Shown here: positions 10,498 through 20,833 of the stretch, piece after piece | Layout: every line of letters begins with the position of its first letter | How positions within the stretch are numbered: position 1 is the stretch's first letter | Notes under the pieces: generated by a model | Told to the model about the DNA's origin: nothing | The model's database searches: none | The model's input: the letters and a program-made list of their open reading frames with translations, nothing else | Program-made: the position numbers and the translations under genes | Assembly: GCA_030529425.1 (NCBI GenBank) | Contig: JAUMWX010000002.1 | Span: forward strand, 62,001-126,000 | From: Tissierellia bacterium | GTDB lineage: Bacteria; Bacillota; Clostridia; Tissierellales; Peptoniphilaceae | Direction of reading: 5' to 3' | DNA: 64,000 bases

Positions 10498-11108
10498 TTA
10501 TTTTCTTCCTATAAAAGGATTAAATATTTCATGCATTTTATTTTCAATTAAGTCTATTAATACCTTGTTTTCATCTTTTGATTTTATTGTATAAACTCTA
10601 ACTGAATATTTAAATTCTTCATTTTTTTTTATAAAATCTGATAGTCTTAAAGCATAGGTCGAATTTGAAACTTTAATCATATGTTCATCTAAACGCTTTT
10701 TTATTTCTTCACTTTTCCCTAAATAAAAAACCCCTTCTTTGTTTTTTGATTTTCTTTCTGGTACCCATTTTGGAATATTTTTATTATGATTTTTGTCATT
10801 TACATGTTCAGCCCAAGCTTTTTCAAATTCTTCAGTGTCATAACTGGTTATAAAAAATACAAGCCATATGTTTTTTTAAAGTCTTCATTTAACAAAGGTT
10901 CGTTATTTGAATGAGATATGTCATCTTTACAAAAAACTTCAAAACCAAAATTTTTAAGCTCTATATCAATCTTATTTAAAATTTTTGTTTCATTCTCATC
11001 TTGTTTCGTTATATATTTTTTAAAAATTTCATCTAGACTATTTTGACATTTCTTTATACACTCAATTATATCTTTTGCTATTTTTATATCTTCTGCTATT
11101 TTTGGCAT
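10498..11108 (-). pseudogene. GIY-YIG-like protein gene, frameshifted in a poly-A run
   Basis: Two adjacent minus-strand frames make one ~203-residue protein. The first runs from ATG 11108 (ribosome site GGAGATAAAAT) through 'MPKIAEDIKIAKDIIECIKK' to '...NEDFKKTYGLYFL' and stops at 10848. The second begins without its own start at 'IWLVFFITSYDTEEFEKAW' and continues to the stop at 10498. The frames join perfectly if a run of seven A (7 T on the plus strand at 10871-10877) were eight. The second part contains 'GVFYLGKSEEIKKRLDEH', which resembles the YIG strand and helix of GIY-YIG nucleases, although the classic GIY element is not clear. The gene may be recently broken, phase-variable, or affected by a sequencing error. 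Confidence 0.6.
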
Positions 11109-11125
11109 ATTTTATCTCCACAAGT

Positions 11126-11140
11126 TAGTTAAGTTAACTA
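11126..11140. promoter_or_regulatory. palindrome upstream of the frameshifted gene
   Basis: TAGTTAA-G-TTAACTA is a perfect inverted repeat with 7-bp arms, 17 nt before the start codon at 11108. It could be an operator, but function is unproven. Confidence 0.3.
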
Positions 11141-11292
11141 TTAATAATGCATGTATTTTATCATTTTTTTAGAAGGATTGAAATCCTTATTTCACCATTA
11201 CTATTTGCCTTTTATCTTATTATGACAATAAACTCTTGTATTGAATCAAATTTTATCTTAATAATTGTCAAGCTAATAGTTTAAAATAAAAT

Positions 11293-11799
11293 TTAGTAAT
11301 TTGACTTTGTATTTTTTATAAAATATAGTGCCAGATCATCATCATTAAAACATTCAACGTAGGGTTCCAATATTTTCCCCTTATAATATACTCCTTTACC
11401 ATCCGGGATGAACCCATTTCTGATGTACATTCTTTGAGCCGGACCATAGCCAGCATGAAGTCCAACCCCAATACCTACTAAATTACTAGTTTCTTTAGAT
11501 AAATTAATTATCTCTTCTAATAATTTTTGTCCGATACCATTTCTTTGATACTTTTCAAAAACATTGAAATCAGAAATTTCCGGGATATTCAATTTACTAA
11601 ACGGACCTTCACTGGGATTTATATTTAATGTGATATATCCCTTACATTTATCATTTTCTTCATAAACAAGAACTATTCGTTTTCCCAATTGTTGCTCTTC
11701 TAAATATTTGTTCAATACTTTGTCTCTGGAATCCCATCCTTGACCAATAAAATTTTCACTTAATTCTAATATATGATCTTTTCTCAAATTTACAATCAT
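11293..11799 (-). CDS. GNAT-family N-acetyltransferase
   Basis: A 168-residue acetyltransferase of the GNAT fold. The acetyl-CoA binding signature appears as 'VFEKYQRNGIGQKLLEEII' (Q/R-x-x-G-x-G). It is preceded by the beta-strand 'CKGYITLNINPSEG...IPEISDFNV' and followed by 'GIGVGLHAGYGPAQRMYIRNGF', where the last residues form the usual C-terminal strand and helix. The acceptor substrate is unknown. I chose the ATG at 11799; the longer GTG start five codons upstream lies within the AGGAGG ribosome site. The gene stands alone between decayed accessory DNA and the CHAP gene. Confidence 0.85.
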   Translation of the reverse strand: MIVNLRKDHILELSENFIGQGWDSRDKVLNKYLEEQQLGKRIVLVYEENDKCKGYITLNINPSEGPFSKLNIPEISDFNVFEKYQRNGIGQKLLEEIINLSKETSNLVGIGVGLHAGYGPAQRMYIRNGFIPDGKGVYYKGKILEPYVECFNDDDLALYFIKNTKSNY

Positions 11800-12247
11800 T
11801 CTGTACCTCCTCACCCAAAAAATATTTTAATTAAAAATATTTGTTTAATTAAACTAGTGTAAAATTTATCTTTTTATCACGATTCTTAATTTTTATAGTG
11901 TAATCCAATCTTTCAACCTTTCTATAAATTAAAATTTAAATTAATTATATAGTACAAATCACATTATTTAAACCAAAATTGTACCAATGTTGTATTAACT
12001 TTCAATCTAAATCTATTCCTTATAATCAAATATTTCTCAACATCAAAAACTTTTCTTTTTCAATAACCTAACAGAAATTTATAGTTCTTTACATTCATTG
12101 GTAATGTTAAAATTCGAGATACAAATATAAAAAAGGCATAACATACAATATTATGTAAGTTATGCCTAATTTCTAGAATTTCGAAACCGTCCTAAATGAG
12201 AAGTTTCTAATGATTTTTCTTTATATTTTAATATTTATGATATGCTT
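11800..12247. other. AT-rich intergenic region with one terminator
   Basis: About 450 bases without a supported gene. The only clear structure is the hairpin at 12134-12167, listed separately. The rest is poly-A/T-rich with no credible reading frame. Confidence 0.6.
12122..12167 (-). terminator. intrinsic terminator of the CHAP gene
   Basis: The arms AGGCATAAC (12134-12142) and GTTATGCCT (12159-12167), with further imperfect pairing inside, form a strong hairpin. On the minus strand it is followed by TTTTTATATTTG. It lies 81 nt beyond the CHAP gene stop. Confidence 0.75.
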
Positions 12248-13588
12248 TTATTTTACATTCATCGCACCGGCTTTTCCAAAGTTGTAATCTTTACCGTTAA
12301 TATTTTTGAAACCCTTTACCATTTTACCGGAATTTGTAAACAAATATGTCTTTCCTTCCAATTTTAACCAACCTATGCGCATTGAACCGTCTTTATTAAA
12401 ATAGTATCTGTTACCCAAAATATTTCTCCAACCTTTGACCATTTTACCGGAATTTGTAAATACATATGTCTTTCCTTCCAATTTTAACCAACCTATACGC
12501 ATTGAGCCGTCTTTATTGAAATAGTAAACATCGTTATTTATTGTCTGAAATCCTTTGATCATCTTACCTGATTCATCAAACATGTACGTTTTTCCATCAA
12601 ACTCAAGTCTTCCGGTATGCATTGAACCATCTTTATAAAAATAGTATCTGTTGCCCAAAATATTTTTCCAACCTTTGACCATTTTACCGGAATTTGTAAA
12701 TACATATGTCTTTCCTTCTAATTTTAACCAACCTATACGCATTGAGCCGTCTTTATTGAAATAATATTTTTCTCCGTTCATCGTATGCCAACCTGTTTTG
12801 GCTGCTCCCGAATTTTGAAGATAATAAGTTTTGCCGGAAAGTTTTAACAACCCGAACTGCATCCTACCCTGCTTATTGAAATAATACTTTTTTCCTTTTG
12901 AAGTATGCCATCCGGTTTTCATTTTTCCATTTTTATCGAAATAATACCAAAAACCTTTGTACTTTTTCCATACATTTTTTTGAATTTTATTGTTTTCGTT
13001 CAGAGAAAAAAATCCTGAAGAAGTTCTAACCAATTTTGAATTTCCTGAAGTAGCTATATGTTTTACATCATCTACCCAATTTCCAATATATATAAACCCT
13101 TTAAAATCATCATATGAATATCTTCTTCCGTTTGCAGGCACTCTATAGTATCTGAAATTTTCTTCTCCCCAAGCGGAATCTGATACATCAAATGATCCGT
13201 CAGGATATACTTTTTCAACTATCGCTACATGCCCGTATGGATAATTGTTCCAAACTGCAACGGCACCTAACTTAGCTTTTTGACCGTATGGATAAGCTCC
13301 GCTGGAAATATTTGTGTCCCAGTAAGAATTTGCATCGTACCTACTCAATTTTGGAAAATGTCCCAATAATTCCCAAGCTCTTCCAAGTACGTAAGTAGTA
13401 CAATTAGGCATCCCATATCCCAATTGGTATAGCGGATTGTCCCTGTAATATTTATGATTACTATATGACGGTGCTTGTGTTCTGGATGATGGCCAAATAT
13501 CCTGTGCTTTTGACTCAAATCCCGACGCCATTACAATAAACATGAATACAAACATACTAACTATATACTTACTAATCTTTCTATACAT
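12248..13588 (-). CDS. secreted CHAP-domain cell-wall hydrolase with twelve cell-wall-binding repeats
   Basis: A signal peptide (about residues 1-28, cleavage near 'ESKA') is followed by a CHAP domain at about 40-175. The nucleophile lies in 'PNCTTYVLGRAWE' (Cys63) and the histidine in 'YGHVAIVEK' (His120). CHAP enzymes are amidases or endopeptidases that cut peptidoglycan. From about residue 205 to the end, twelve 20-residue repeats of the form 'GW..L.GK.YYFNKDGSM' (choline/glucan-binding-repeat type) alternate in a 40-residue super-repeat. These would anchor the protein to choline- or polysaccharide-decorated wall. The start is the second ATG (13588), because the first (13594) abuts GGAGG with no spacing. 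A WalR-type box lies upstream, as expected for a wall hydrolase. Confidence 0.9.
   Translation of the reverse strand: MYRKISKYIVSMFVFMFIVMASGFESKAQDIWPSSRTQAPSYSNHKYYRDNPLYQLGYGMPNCTTYVLGRAWELLGHFPKLSRYDANSYWDTNISSGAYPYGQKAKLGAVAVWNNYPYGHVAIVEKVYPDGSFDVSDSAWGEENFRYYRVPANGRRYSYDDFKGFIYIGNWVDDVKHIATSGNSKLVRTSSGFFSLNENNKIQKNVWKKYKGFWYYFDKNGKMKTGWHTSKGKKYYFNKQGRMQFGLLKLSGKTYYLQNSGAAKTGWHTMNGEKYYFNKDGSMRIGWLKLEGKTYVFTNSGKMVKGWKNILGNRYYFYKDGSMHTGRLEFDGKTYMFDESGKMIKGFQTINNDVYYFNKDGSMRIGWLKLEGKTYVFTNSGKMVKGWRNILGNRYYFNKDGSMRIGWLKLEGKTYLFTNSGKMVKGFKNINGKDYNFGKAGAMNVK
12340..12780 (-). repeat. near-identical DNA repeats within the wall-binding domain
   Basis: The segment encoding 'GWLKLEGKTYVFTNSGKMVK' occurs three times with few base changes (around 12310-12375, 12430-12495 and 12670-12735). 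Their flanking 'NRYYFNKDGSMRI' coding stretches are also nearly the same. Such similarity at the DNA level points to recent duplication or gene conversion inside the array. Confidence 0.8.
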
Positions 13589-13681
13589 ATACATCCTCCA
13601 TAGTTCTTACCTAGATACTATACAAAATTATTACAAAAAAATAAAATTTTTCGGTCATTTTTTTACAATTTTATTACTTTC

Positions 13682-13698
13682 TGTAACATATTTGTAAT
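13682..13698 (+). promoter_or_regulatory. WalR (YycF)-type binding site upstream of the CHAP hydrolase
   Basis: TGTAAC-ATATT-TGTAAT matches the WalR direct-repeat consensus TGTWAH-N5-TGTWAH at every defined position. It lies about 95 nt upstream of the CHAP start, in reverse orientation to the gene. WalRK controls many cell-wall hydrolases in Firmicutes, so the context fits. The AT-rich background raises the chance of coincidence. Confidence 0.5.
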
Positions 13699-13771
13699 AT
13701 TTTCGTATTGTTTTTGAAATATTACTAATAAAAACAACCCCCTCATCTTGTTTTTTTTATTAGTTCATAGC

Positions 13772-13813
13772 AATTAAAAAACAGTAAATCATTTGACTTA
13801 CTGTTTTTTAATT
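13772..13813. terminator. intrinsic terminator after the DUF3221-like lipoprotein
   Basis: An AATTAAAAAACAGTAA arm pairs with TTACTGTTTTTTAATT around a 10-nt loop, giving a 16-bp stem with T-runs on both strands. It lies 45 nt past the lipoprotein stop on the minus strand. Confidence 0.75.
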
Positions 13814-13857
13814 ACTATAAATATACGAAGTAAAATTTTAAATTGAAAATTATGTTA

Positions 13858-14577
13858 TTACTTTTCAATCGGAGTAATTCTATAAATCTTTCCCAATTCC
13901 ATAGGATTGGACATCTCCGGTTCGGCATATTTTATTGAACCGTCATACCAAACCTGAACCGTTTTTCCCTTTAAATCTTTTATTTTTATTTCCTTTCCGT
14001 CATCAGTCTTTCTCAAGTTTTCTATGGTTAAGGACACAGGCTTTATTTTTTCGATTCCTTTACTTTTAAAAATCCATTTAAAGTCTTCGGGGATGTCTGT
14101 GATTTTAACCAGTAACCTATCTTCTTTAACTTCCATTACTTCCGCATTGAAATTCGCCACCCATTTAGGCATATCCGTGTTTTTTGTAGACAACTTTTGA
14201 AAAAGTGTCCATCTATCATTAATCTTGACATTAACATATCCTTCGGTCCAAAATTGATATTCATATCCCGTACCAAAATTAGATTCATCATTTTTTTGAG
14301 GCTTTTTCAAACTTTCAACGCTTGTAATTATTTCTCCGTCAGCAGTTCCACATTTTAATGCACTGTTAATATATCCCGTGTCTTTGTATAAATGATCATT
14401 AATCATAACCATTGGGGGATAGCTGCTTTCTATAATTTGTGTATCATTTCGGGGCTTAATACTTCCACCCACATCGCTATGGGCACTTTTATCACTTTTA
14501 TCCGTATCGGTATTACAAGCCGTTAACACCAATATGCCCATAAGAATGAATGCGAGACTGTAAAAATACTTTTTCAT
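13858..14577 (-). CDS. DUF3221-like lipoprotein
   Basis: A 239-residue lipoprotein; the signal peptide ends in LTAC (Cys21) followed by a Ser/Asp/Lys-rich linker. The body starts with 'YPPMVMINDHLYKDTGYI'. The C-terminal part has 'VMEVKEDRLLVKI...GKTVQVWYDG' and 'NPMELGKIYRI', a pattern I associate with the small beta-barrel DUF3221/YobA group. No enzymatic motif is visible. The ATG at 14577 was preferred to the in-frame TTG upstream, because GGAGG falls 8 nt before it. It is a single-gene unit between the CHAP gene and eno. Function unknown. Confidence 0.65.
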   Translation of the reverse strand: MKKYFYSLAFILMGILVLTACNTDTDKSDKSAHSDVGGSIKPRNDTQIIESSYPPMVMINDHLYKDTGYINSALKCGTADGEIITSVESLKKPQKNDESNFGTGYEYQFWTEGYVNVKINDRWTLFQKLSTKNTDMPKWVANFNAEVMEVKEDRLLVKITDIPEDFKWIFKSKGIEKIKPVSLTIENLRKTDDGKEIKIKDLKGKTVQVWYDGSIKYAEPEMSNPMELGKIYRITPIEK

Positions 14578-14717
14578 ACTATCAACCTCCAATCAAAATT
14601 CTCATATCACGCTTATATTATACAATTTTTAGAGTTTTAATTTAAAATATTGTTTATTTTTTCAGTTGTTTTATGTTTACTCACAATAATTTTCAACCTG
14701 AAGATGCTTACGCAAAA

Positions 14718-14742
14718 ATAAAGACCGGAATCCGGTCTTTAT
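14718..14742 (-). terminator. intrinsic terminator of eno
   Basis: An 11-bp GC-containing stem (ATAAAGACCGG / CCGGTCTTTAT) with a 3-nt loop starts 7 nt after the eno stop and is followed by TTTTTGCG on the minus strand. Confidence 0.85.
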
Positions 14743-14748
14743 CTAATA

Positions 14749-16365
<1,617 letters not shown>

Positions 16366-17112
16366 TTAAAAATTCACCAATGAAGCAAAGCTGTCCGCTT
16401 CTAAGCTGGCACCGCCAACCAATGCTCCGTCAATATTGTCCTTGTTCATCAATTCAGTCACATTGTTAGGTTTAACTGAACCGCCATATTGTACTCTAAC
16501 CTTTTCAGCCGCATCTTGCCCGAAGAATTCTTTGATTAATTCTCTAATGTATGCACACATAACCTCAGCGTCTTCACTTGAAGCGGTTTTTCCTGTACCT
16601 ATAGCCCAAATAGGCTCGTAAGCAATAACAACTCTATCAAATTGTTCAGATTTAATTTCCGCCAAATTCTTTTCAATTTGAGTTCTGACTTTTTCTTTTT
16701 CAACTCCCGACTCTCTTTCTTCAAGAGTTTCACCTACACATAAAATCGGGCATAATCCATGTTCCAAAGCGGATATGACTTTTTTATTAATAAGACCGTC
16801 ACATTCTTTGAAATATTCTCTTCTTTCAGAATGTCCAAGAATTACATATTTTACATTTAATTCTTTAAGCATAAGAGGAGAAATTTCTCCTGTAAACGCT
16901 CCCTGTTCCTCAAAATACATATTTTGAGCGCCCACTTCAATTTCGGTGCCCTTTACCAAATCGGTTACCAATTGAAGATTTGTAAAAGGAACACAAAGTA
17001 CGGCTTCTACACCTTCATTTAATTTTGTTAACTTTATTTTTTCAACCAATTCCTTGGCTTCGGAAATGGTTTTATGCATTTTCCAGTTTCCTGCAATTAT
17101 AGGTTTTCTCAT
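16366..17112 (-). CDS. tpiA: triosephosphate isomerase
   Basis: TPI interconverts dihydroxyacetone phosphate and glyceraldehyde-3-phosphate. The protein is 248 residues, as usual. The active-site lysine is in 'GNWKMHK', the histidine in 'ILGHSERREYF', the catalytic glutamate in 'VIAYEPIWAIGTGKTAS', and the phosphate loop is 'VQYGGSVKP'. It follows pgk with an 8-nt gap and is the last gene of the gap-pgk-tpiA unit. The usual phosphoglycerate mutase gene is not present between tpiA and eno. Confidence 0.98.
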   Translation of the reverse strand: MRKPIIAGNWKMHKTISEAKELVEKIKLTKLNEGVEAVLCVPFTNLQLVTDLVKGTEIEVGAQNMYFEEQGAFTGEISPLMLKELNVKYVILGHSERREYFKECDGLINKKVISALEHGLCPILCVGETLEERESGVEKEKVRTQIEKNLAEIKSEQFDRVVIAYEPIWAIGTGKTASSEDAEVMCAYIRELIKEFFGQDAAEKVRVQYGGSVKPNNVTELMNKDNIDGALVGGASLEADSFASLVNF

Positions 17113-17120
17113 TTTTCCTC

Positions 17121-18314
17121 CTACTTTTCTTCGATGGCATCAACACCCGGAAGCACTTTTCCTTCCAAAAACTCAAGAGAAGCTCCTCCACCTGTTGAAA
17201 CATGAGTGATTTTGTCTTTGTATCCGGCTATTTCGACAGCTAAAGCACTGTCTCCGCCACCTACAATTGTTACACCTTCAGCCTTTGTTAAAGCTTCAGC
17301 TACCGCAAAAGTTCCGGCTGCAAACGGCTTTACTTCAAACACTCCCATAGGACCGTTCCATACAACGGTTTTTGCATTTACTACTTCTGAAACAAATTTT
17401 TCAGTTGTAACAGGACCTATATCCAATGCTTCCCAATCACTTGGAATTGAATCGATATCCACAATTTCGGTTTTAGCTTCAGGAGAAATTTCCTGTGCAA
17501 TTACAACATCTTCAGGTAATAGAATCTTAACATTTTTAGATTTAGCCTTATCCAATAACTCAAGAGCCAATTCAACCTTATCTTCTTCAAGAAGTGATTG
17601 TCCGATTTCTTTACCTAAACCTTTAAGAAATGTATAAGCCATTCCTCCACCGATCAGTATGGTATCTACTTTCTCAATTAAGTTTTCAATTACGCCGATT
17701 TTATCGGAAACTTTAGCTCCTCCAAGAATTGCGACAAAAGGCCTTTCAGGATTTTCCAATGCCTTGCCCATTACGCTGACTTCCTTCTCAACCAAAAAGC
17801 CCAATGCTGACGGCAATAATGTTGAAACACCCACATTTGAAGAATGTGCTCTATGTGAAGTTCCAAATGCATCATTAACAAACATATCTGCAAGTGAAGC
17901 CAATTCTTTTGAGAATTCTTCAACATTTTTAGTTTCTTCTTTTCTATATCTTGTATTTTCCAAAAGTGCAACTTCCCCCGCAGCCAATTTGGAAACTTCT
18001 TCTTTTACTTTTTCATCAACTACAACATCCGAAGCTAAGAATTTAACTTCTCTGCCCAACAACTCTTGCAATCTTTCAGCCACTACTTTCAATGAGTATT
18101 TTGGATTAGCTTCTCCTTTAGGTCTTCCCATATGACTCATCAAAACTACCGCAGCACCGTTTTCCAATAAATAGTTTATAGTTGGAAGAGCCGCTTTTAT
18201 TCTGGTATCATCAGAAATTTGTCCCTCTTTTTCTTTTGACATAGGAACATTAAAATCAACTCTAACAAGAACTTTTTTACCCCTGACATCTAAATCTTTC
18301 AATGTTTTTTTCAT
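17121..18314 (-). CDS. pgk: phosphoglycerate kinase
   Basis: PGK transfers phosphate from 1,3-bisphosphoglycerate to ADP. The 397-residue protein shows the N-terminal '[10 protein letters not shown]', the substrate arginines around '[10 protein letters not shown]', the hinge '[15 protein letters not shown]', and the C-terminal nucleotide loop 'TIVGGGDSA' with '[13 protein letters not shown]'. The start at 18314 has GGAGGAAAT directly upstream; an earlier TTG-initiated extension of seven codons is just the ribosome site. A hairpin between gap and pgk may tune the relative mRNA levels. Confidence 0.98.
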   Translation of the reverse strand: MKKTLKDLDVRGKKVLVRVDFNVPMSKEKEGQISDDTRIKAALPTINYLLENGAAVVLMSHMGRPKGEANPKYSLKVVAERLQELLGREVKFLASDVVVDEKVKEEVSKLAAGEVALLENTRYRKEETKNVEEFSKELASLADMFVNDAFGTSHRAHSSNVGVSTLLPSALGFLVEKEVSVMGKALENPERPFVAILGGAKVSDKIGVIENLIEKVDTILIGGGMAYTFLKGLGKEIGQSLLEEDKVELALELLDKAKSKNVKILLPEDVVIAQEISPEAKTEIVDIDSIPSDWEALDIGPVTTEKFVSEVVNAKTVVWNGPMGVFEVKPFAAGTFAVAEALTKAEGVTIVGGGDSALAVEIAGYKDKITHVSTGGGASLEFLEGKVLPGVDAIEEK

Positions 18315-18334
18315 ATTTCCTCCAATATAACACA

Positions 18335-18355
18335 AGCCCAGTCATGGACTGGGCT
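18335..18355. promoter_or_regulatory. intercistronic hairpin between gap and pgk
   Basis: AGCCCAGTC and GACTGGGCT form a perfect 9-bp GC-rich stem with a 3-nt loop, beginning 9 nt after the gap stop codon. It is followed by TGTGTTATAT rather than a T-run on the minus strand, so it is more likely an mRNA-processing or stability element, or a partial terminator, than a full stop. Confidence 0.6.
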
Positions 18356-18364
18356 ATCTTTTAA

Positions 18365-19363
18365 CTATTTTGTCGCTACTAATTTAGCAAGATCAACTAC
18401 TCTGTTTGAATATCCCCATTCATTGTCATACCATGAAACTACTTTTGCCAAGTTGCCCATTGTTAATGTTAAAGCAGGATCGAAGATAGAAGATCTTTCG
18501 TCTCCTTGGAAATCAATTGATACAAGCGGTTCAGCTTCATACCCTAATATTCCTTTTAATTCTCCTTCAGAATATTTCTTAACAGCTGCATTGATTTCTT
18601 CTACAGTCGCTTCTCTTTCTAACTCAACTGTCAAGTCAACTACAGACACTGTAGGAGTAGGAACACGAACTGCATAACCTGTCAATTTACCTTCAACTTG
18701 AGGTAAAACCTTAGCTACTGCACTTGCAGCTCCTGTTGTTGTAGGGATCATAGATAATGCGGCAGCTCTTGCTCTTCTTGGATCTCTGTGTTTATTGTCA
18801 TGAATATTTTGGTCATTTGTATAAGCGTGAATTGTAGTCATCAAACCTCTCTTAACGCCGAATTCGTTTAACAATACTTTTGTCAACGGTGCTAAACAGT
18901 TTGTAGTACATGATGCATTTGAAATAATGTTGTGTTTTTCAGGATCGTATTGATCATCATTAACACCCATAACTATAGTTATATCTTCCTTCTTAGCCGG
19001 AGCGGTAATAATAACTTTCTTAGCTCCCGCTTCAATATGCTTAGATGCTCCTTCTCTATCTGTAAATACACCTGTAGAATCGATAACTAAATCAACTTTA
19101 AGTTCCTTCCAAGGTAATAGTAATGGATCTCTTTCAGCTGTAACAACAACTTTTTTACCGTTAATTTCAAATCCTTCTTCTACAACTTCAACTGTTCCGT
19201 TAAATTTTCCATATAATGAGTCATGTTTGAATAATCTTGCAGATGTTTCTTTGTCGCTTGGATCATTAATTGCAACAAGTTCAAATTCTTTAACTCCATT
19301 TTCAAAAATTATTCTTACCACGTCTCTTCCGATTCTTCCGAATCCGTTTAATGCAACTCTCAT
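18365..19363 (-). CDS. gap: glyceraldehyde-3-phosphate dehydrogenase, NAD-type
   Basis: GAPDH oxidises glyceraldehyde-3-phosphate to 1,3-bisphosphoglycerate. The protein is 332 residues. It has the Rossmann start 'VALNGFGRIGR', 'NDPSD' with the aspartate typical of NAD-preferring glycolytic enzymes, and the catalytic 'SNASCTTNCLAP' (Cys152). The C-terminal 'WYDNEWGYSNRVVDL' is intact. The gene heads the gap-pgk-tpiA unit behind a strong promoter; no cggR-type regulator gene precedes it. Confidence 0.98.
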   Translation of the reverse strand: MRVALNGFGRIGRDVVRIIFENGVKEFELVAINDPSDKETSARLFKHDSLYGKFNGTVEVVEEGFEINGKKVVVTAERDPLLLPWKELKVDLVIDSTGVFTDREGASKHIEAGAKKVIITAPAKKEDITIVMGVNDDQYDPEKHNIISNASCTTNCLAPLTKVLLNEFGVKRGLMTTIHAYTNDQNIHDNKHRDPRRARAAALSMIPTTTGAASAVAKVLPQVEGKLTGYAVRVPTPTVSVVDLTVELEREATVEEINAAVKKYSEGELKGILGYEAEPLVSIDFQGDERSSIFDPALTLTMGNLAKVVSWYDNEWGYSNRVVDLAKLVATK

Positions 19364-19386
19364 TTAGTCCCTCCTATAAATTTCTA

Positions 19387-19406
19387 TTGATGAAAATTAT
19401 CATCAA
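19387..19406. promoter_or_regulatory. inverted repeat in the gap leader
   Basis: TTGATGA-N6-TCATCAA lies between the gap -10 and its start codon, about 24 nt downstream of the -10. It could be an operator or an RNA hairpin in the leader. No regulator is identifiable. Confidence 0.4.
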
Positions 19407-19429
19407 GTAATTACTTATTTACAATGTAT

Positions 19430-19458
19430 AGTATACCTTAACGATATCTATTTATCAA
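19430..19458 (-). promoter_or_regulatory. sigma-A promoter of gap
   Basis: TTGATA (19453-19458), 17 nt, TATACT (19430-19435) on the minus strand. Near-consensus hexamers with ideal spacing, as expected for a highly expressed glycolytic operon. Confidence 0.75.
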
Positions 19459-19558
19459 TATTTTGCCACATTTTGGGTCGATTTTTTAACTAAGTTTTTT
19501 TAGGCAATCGATTTCTGTTAAATAATTGTTAAATATAAATTCATGTTCATGTTTAAAT

Positions 19559-20821
19559 TCAATTTAAATCCTGAGCAAAAATTTTAACTCCTAAAATCTT
19601 AATTTCCGCAACGGATTCAAATTCAATTTTTAAATTTTTACACCCTGAATTTTCAAGTGAAATCATTCTGTTTAATCCTACAGAATTGATTTCTTTAAAT
19701 AATTTTCCGTCAAGAAATACTTTTGCACCTACTATTCTTTGCCCCTTTGAGATATCTTCGGAAATTATAATCATATTTAAGTTTTCTTTCTTATCGAATT
19801 CAATTTCATACACACTCATCTCATCACTTATACACTCGGTTGACTTATAGTTGGAAATCTCATTTCTCAACAAATTGTCAAAATGCTTTTTAACTTCTCT
19901 GATATTGTTCTTAACATTTTCCGGTATCTTTCCGTCAATATTCGGTGCAATATTCAGAAGAAGAACTGACGACATACCTATTGATCTCTCAACTATTTCA
20001 ATCAATTCAGACTTACTTTTCACTTTTTCATCCTCGTGCCAAAACCATCCCGATGTAGCGGATGTGTCACATTCAGGTACAGACCAAATATATTTATCAT
20101 CATGTCCTTTTTTGATATTAAAGTCTATTTCATAATTTATTTCTAAAATATTCTTTTTCAATCTAAGGGTATTGGGATCCATTGAAAACCCTTTTTCATT
20201 TCCAACCCAATGAATTCCTCCAAACGACCCGACTCCGAACATTATGATTTCAGGATTGCTCTTTTTGACAATATCCATCCATTTATCAAAATTGTATGTT
20301 TGATCGACAAATGCTGGGTCTTTTGCTCCGTCAAACCACCATTCTACGAACTTTCCGTTATTTCCGTATTTGGGATTTTCGCATATTTCCTTTAATTGAT
20401 TTTGGTAATATTCATTGTATGCCTCTCCTTCTCCATAGGTCTTTTCGTGAACATCCCAAGGAGAAAGATATATTCCCATATCCATGTCATGTTTTGTACA
20501 TGCCGAAGACAACTCCTCCAAAAAATCTCTTCCGTAAGGAGTGTTCATTACATTATGCTCGCTATACTTGGTATTCCACATACAAAATCCGTCATGATGT
20601 TTCGCCGTAAAAATTAATCTTTTGAATCCTATCTCTTTAATAAAAGAAATATAGTCGTCGAAATCAAACTCCTTTAGAGTAAAAGACGACAATTCTTCTT
20701 TTCCGTCCCCCCATTCCTTATCATTAAATGTGTTCATTCCGAAATGCATAAAGCAAGCCAACTTTTCTTTATGATATCTCAATTGAGATTTATTTGGTAA
20801 TGGTCCTAAATAATTTTTCAT
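19559..20821 (-). CDS. GH29 alpha-L-fucosidase, probably cytosolic
   Basis: A 420-residue glycoside hydrolase of family GH29, which releases L-fucose by a retaining mechanism. The barrel shows 'FMHFGMNTFNDKEWGDG', 'IFTAKHHDGFCMWN', 'MGIYLSPWD' and the nucleophile segment 'EWWFDGAKDP' (Asp164). A short C-terminal beta domain follows about residue 325. There is no signal peptide or membrane anchor, so the enzyme would act on imported fucosides. No transporter or fucose catabolism gene adjoins it. A terminator hairpin lies only 18 nt before its start codon, so it must rely on readthrough or on a promoter I could not place firmly. Confidence 0.88.
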   Translation of the reverse strand: MKNYLGPLPNKSQLRYHKEKLACFMHFGMNTFNDKEWGDGKEELSSFTLKEFDFDDYISFIKEIGFKRLIFTAKHHDGFCMWNTKYSEHNVMNTPYGRDFLEELSSACTKHDMDMGIYLSPWDVHEKTYGEGEAYNEYYQNQLKEICENPKYGNNGKFVEWWFDGAKDPAFVDQTYNFDKWMDIVKKSNPEIIMFGVGSFGGIHWVGNEKGFSMDPNTLRLKKNILEINYEIDFNIKKGHDDKYIWSVPECDTSATSGWFWHEDEKVKSKSELIEIVERSIGMSSVLLLNIAPNIDGKIPENVKNNIREVKKHFDNLLRNEISNYKSTECISDEMSVYEIEFDKKENLNMIIISEDISKGQRIVGAKVFLDGKLFKEINSVGLNRMISLENSGCKNLKIEFESVAEIKILGVKIFAQDLN

Positions 20822-20833
20822 TTTCCCTCCGAT

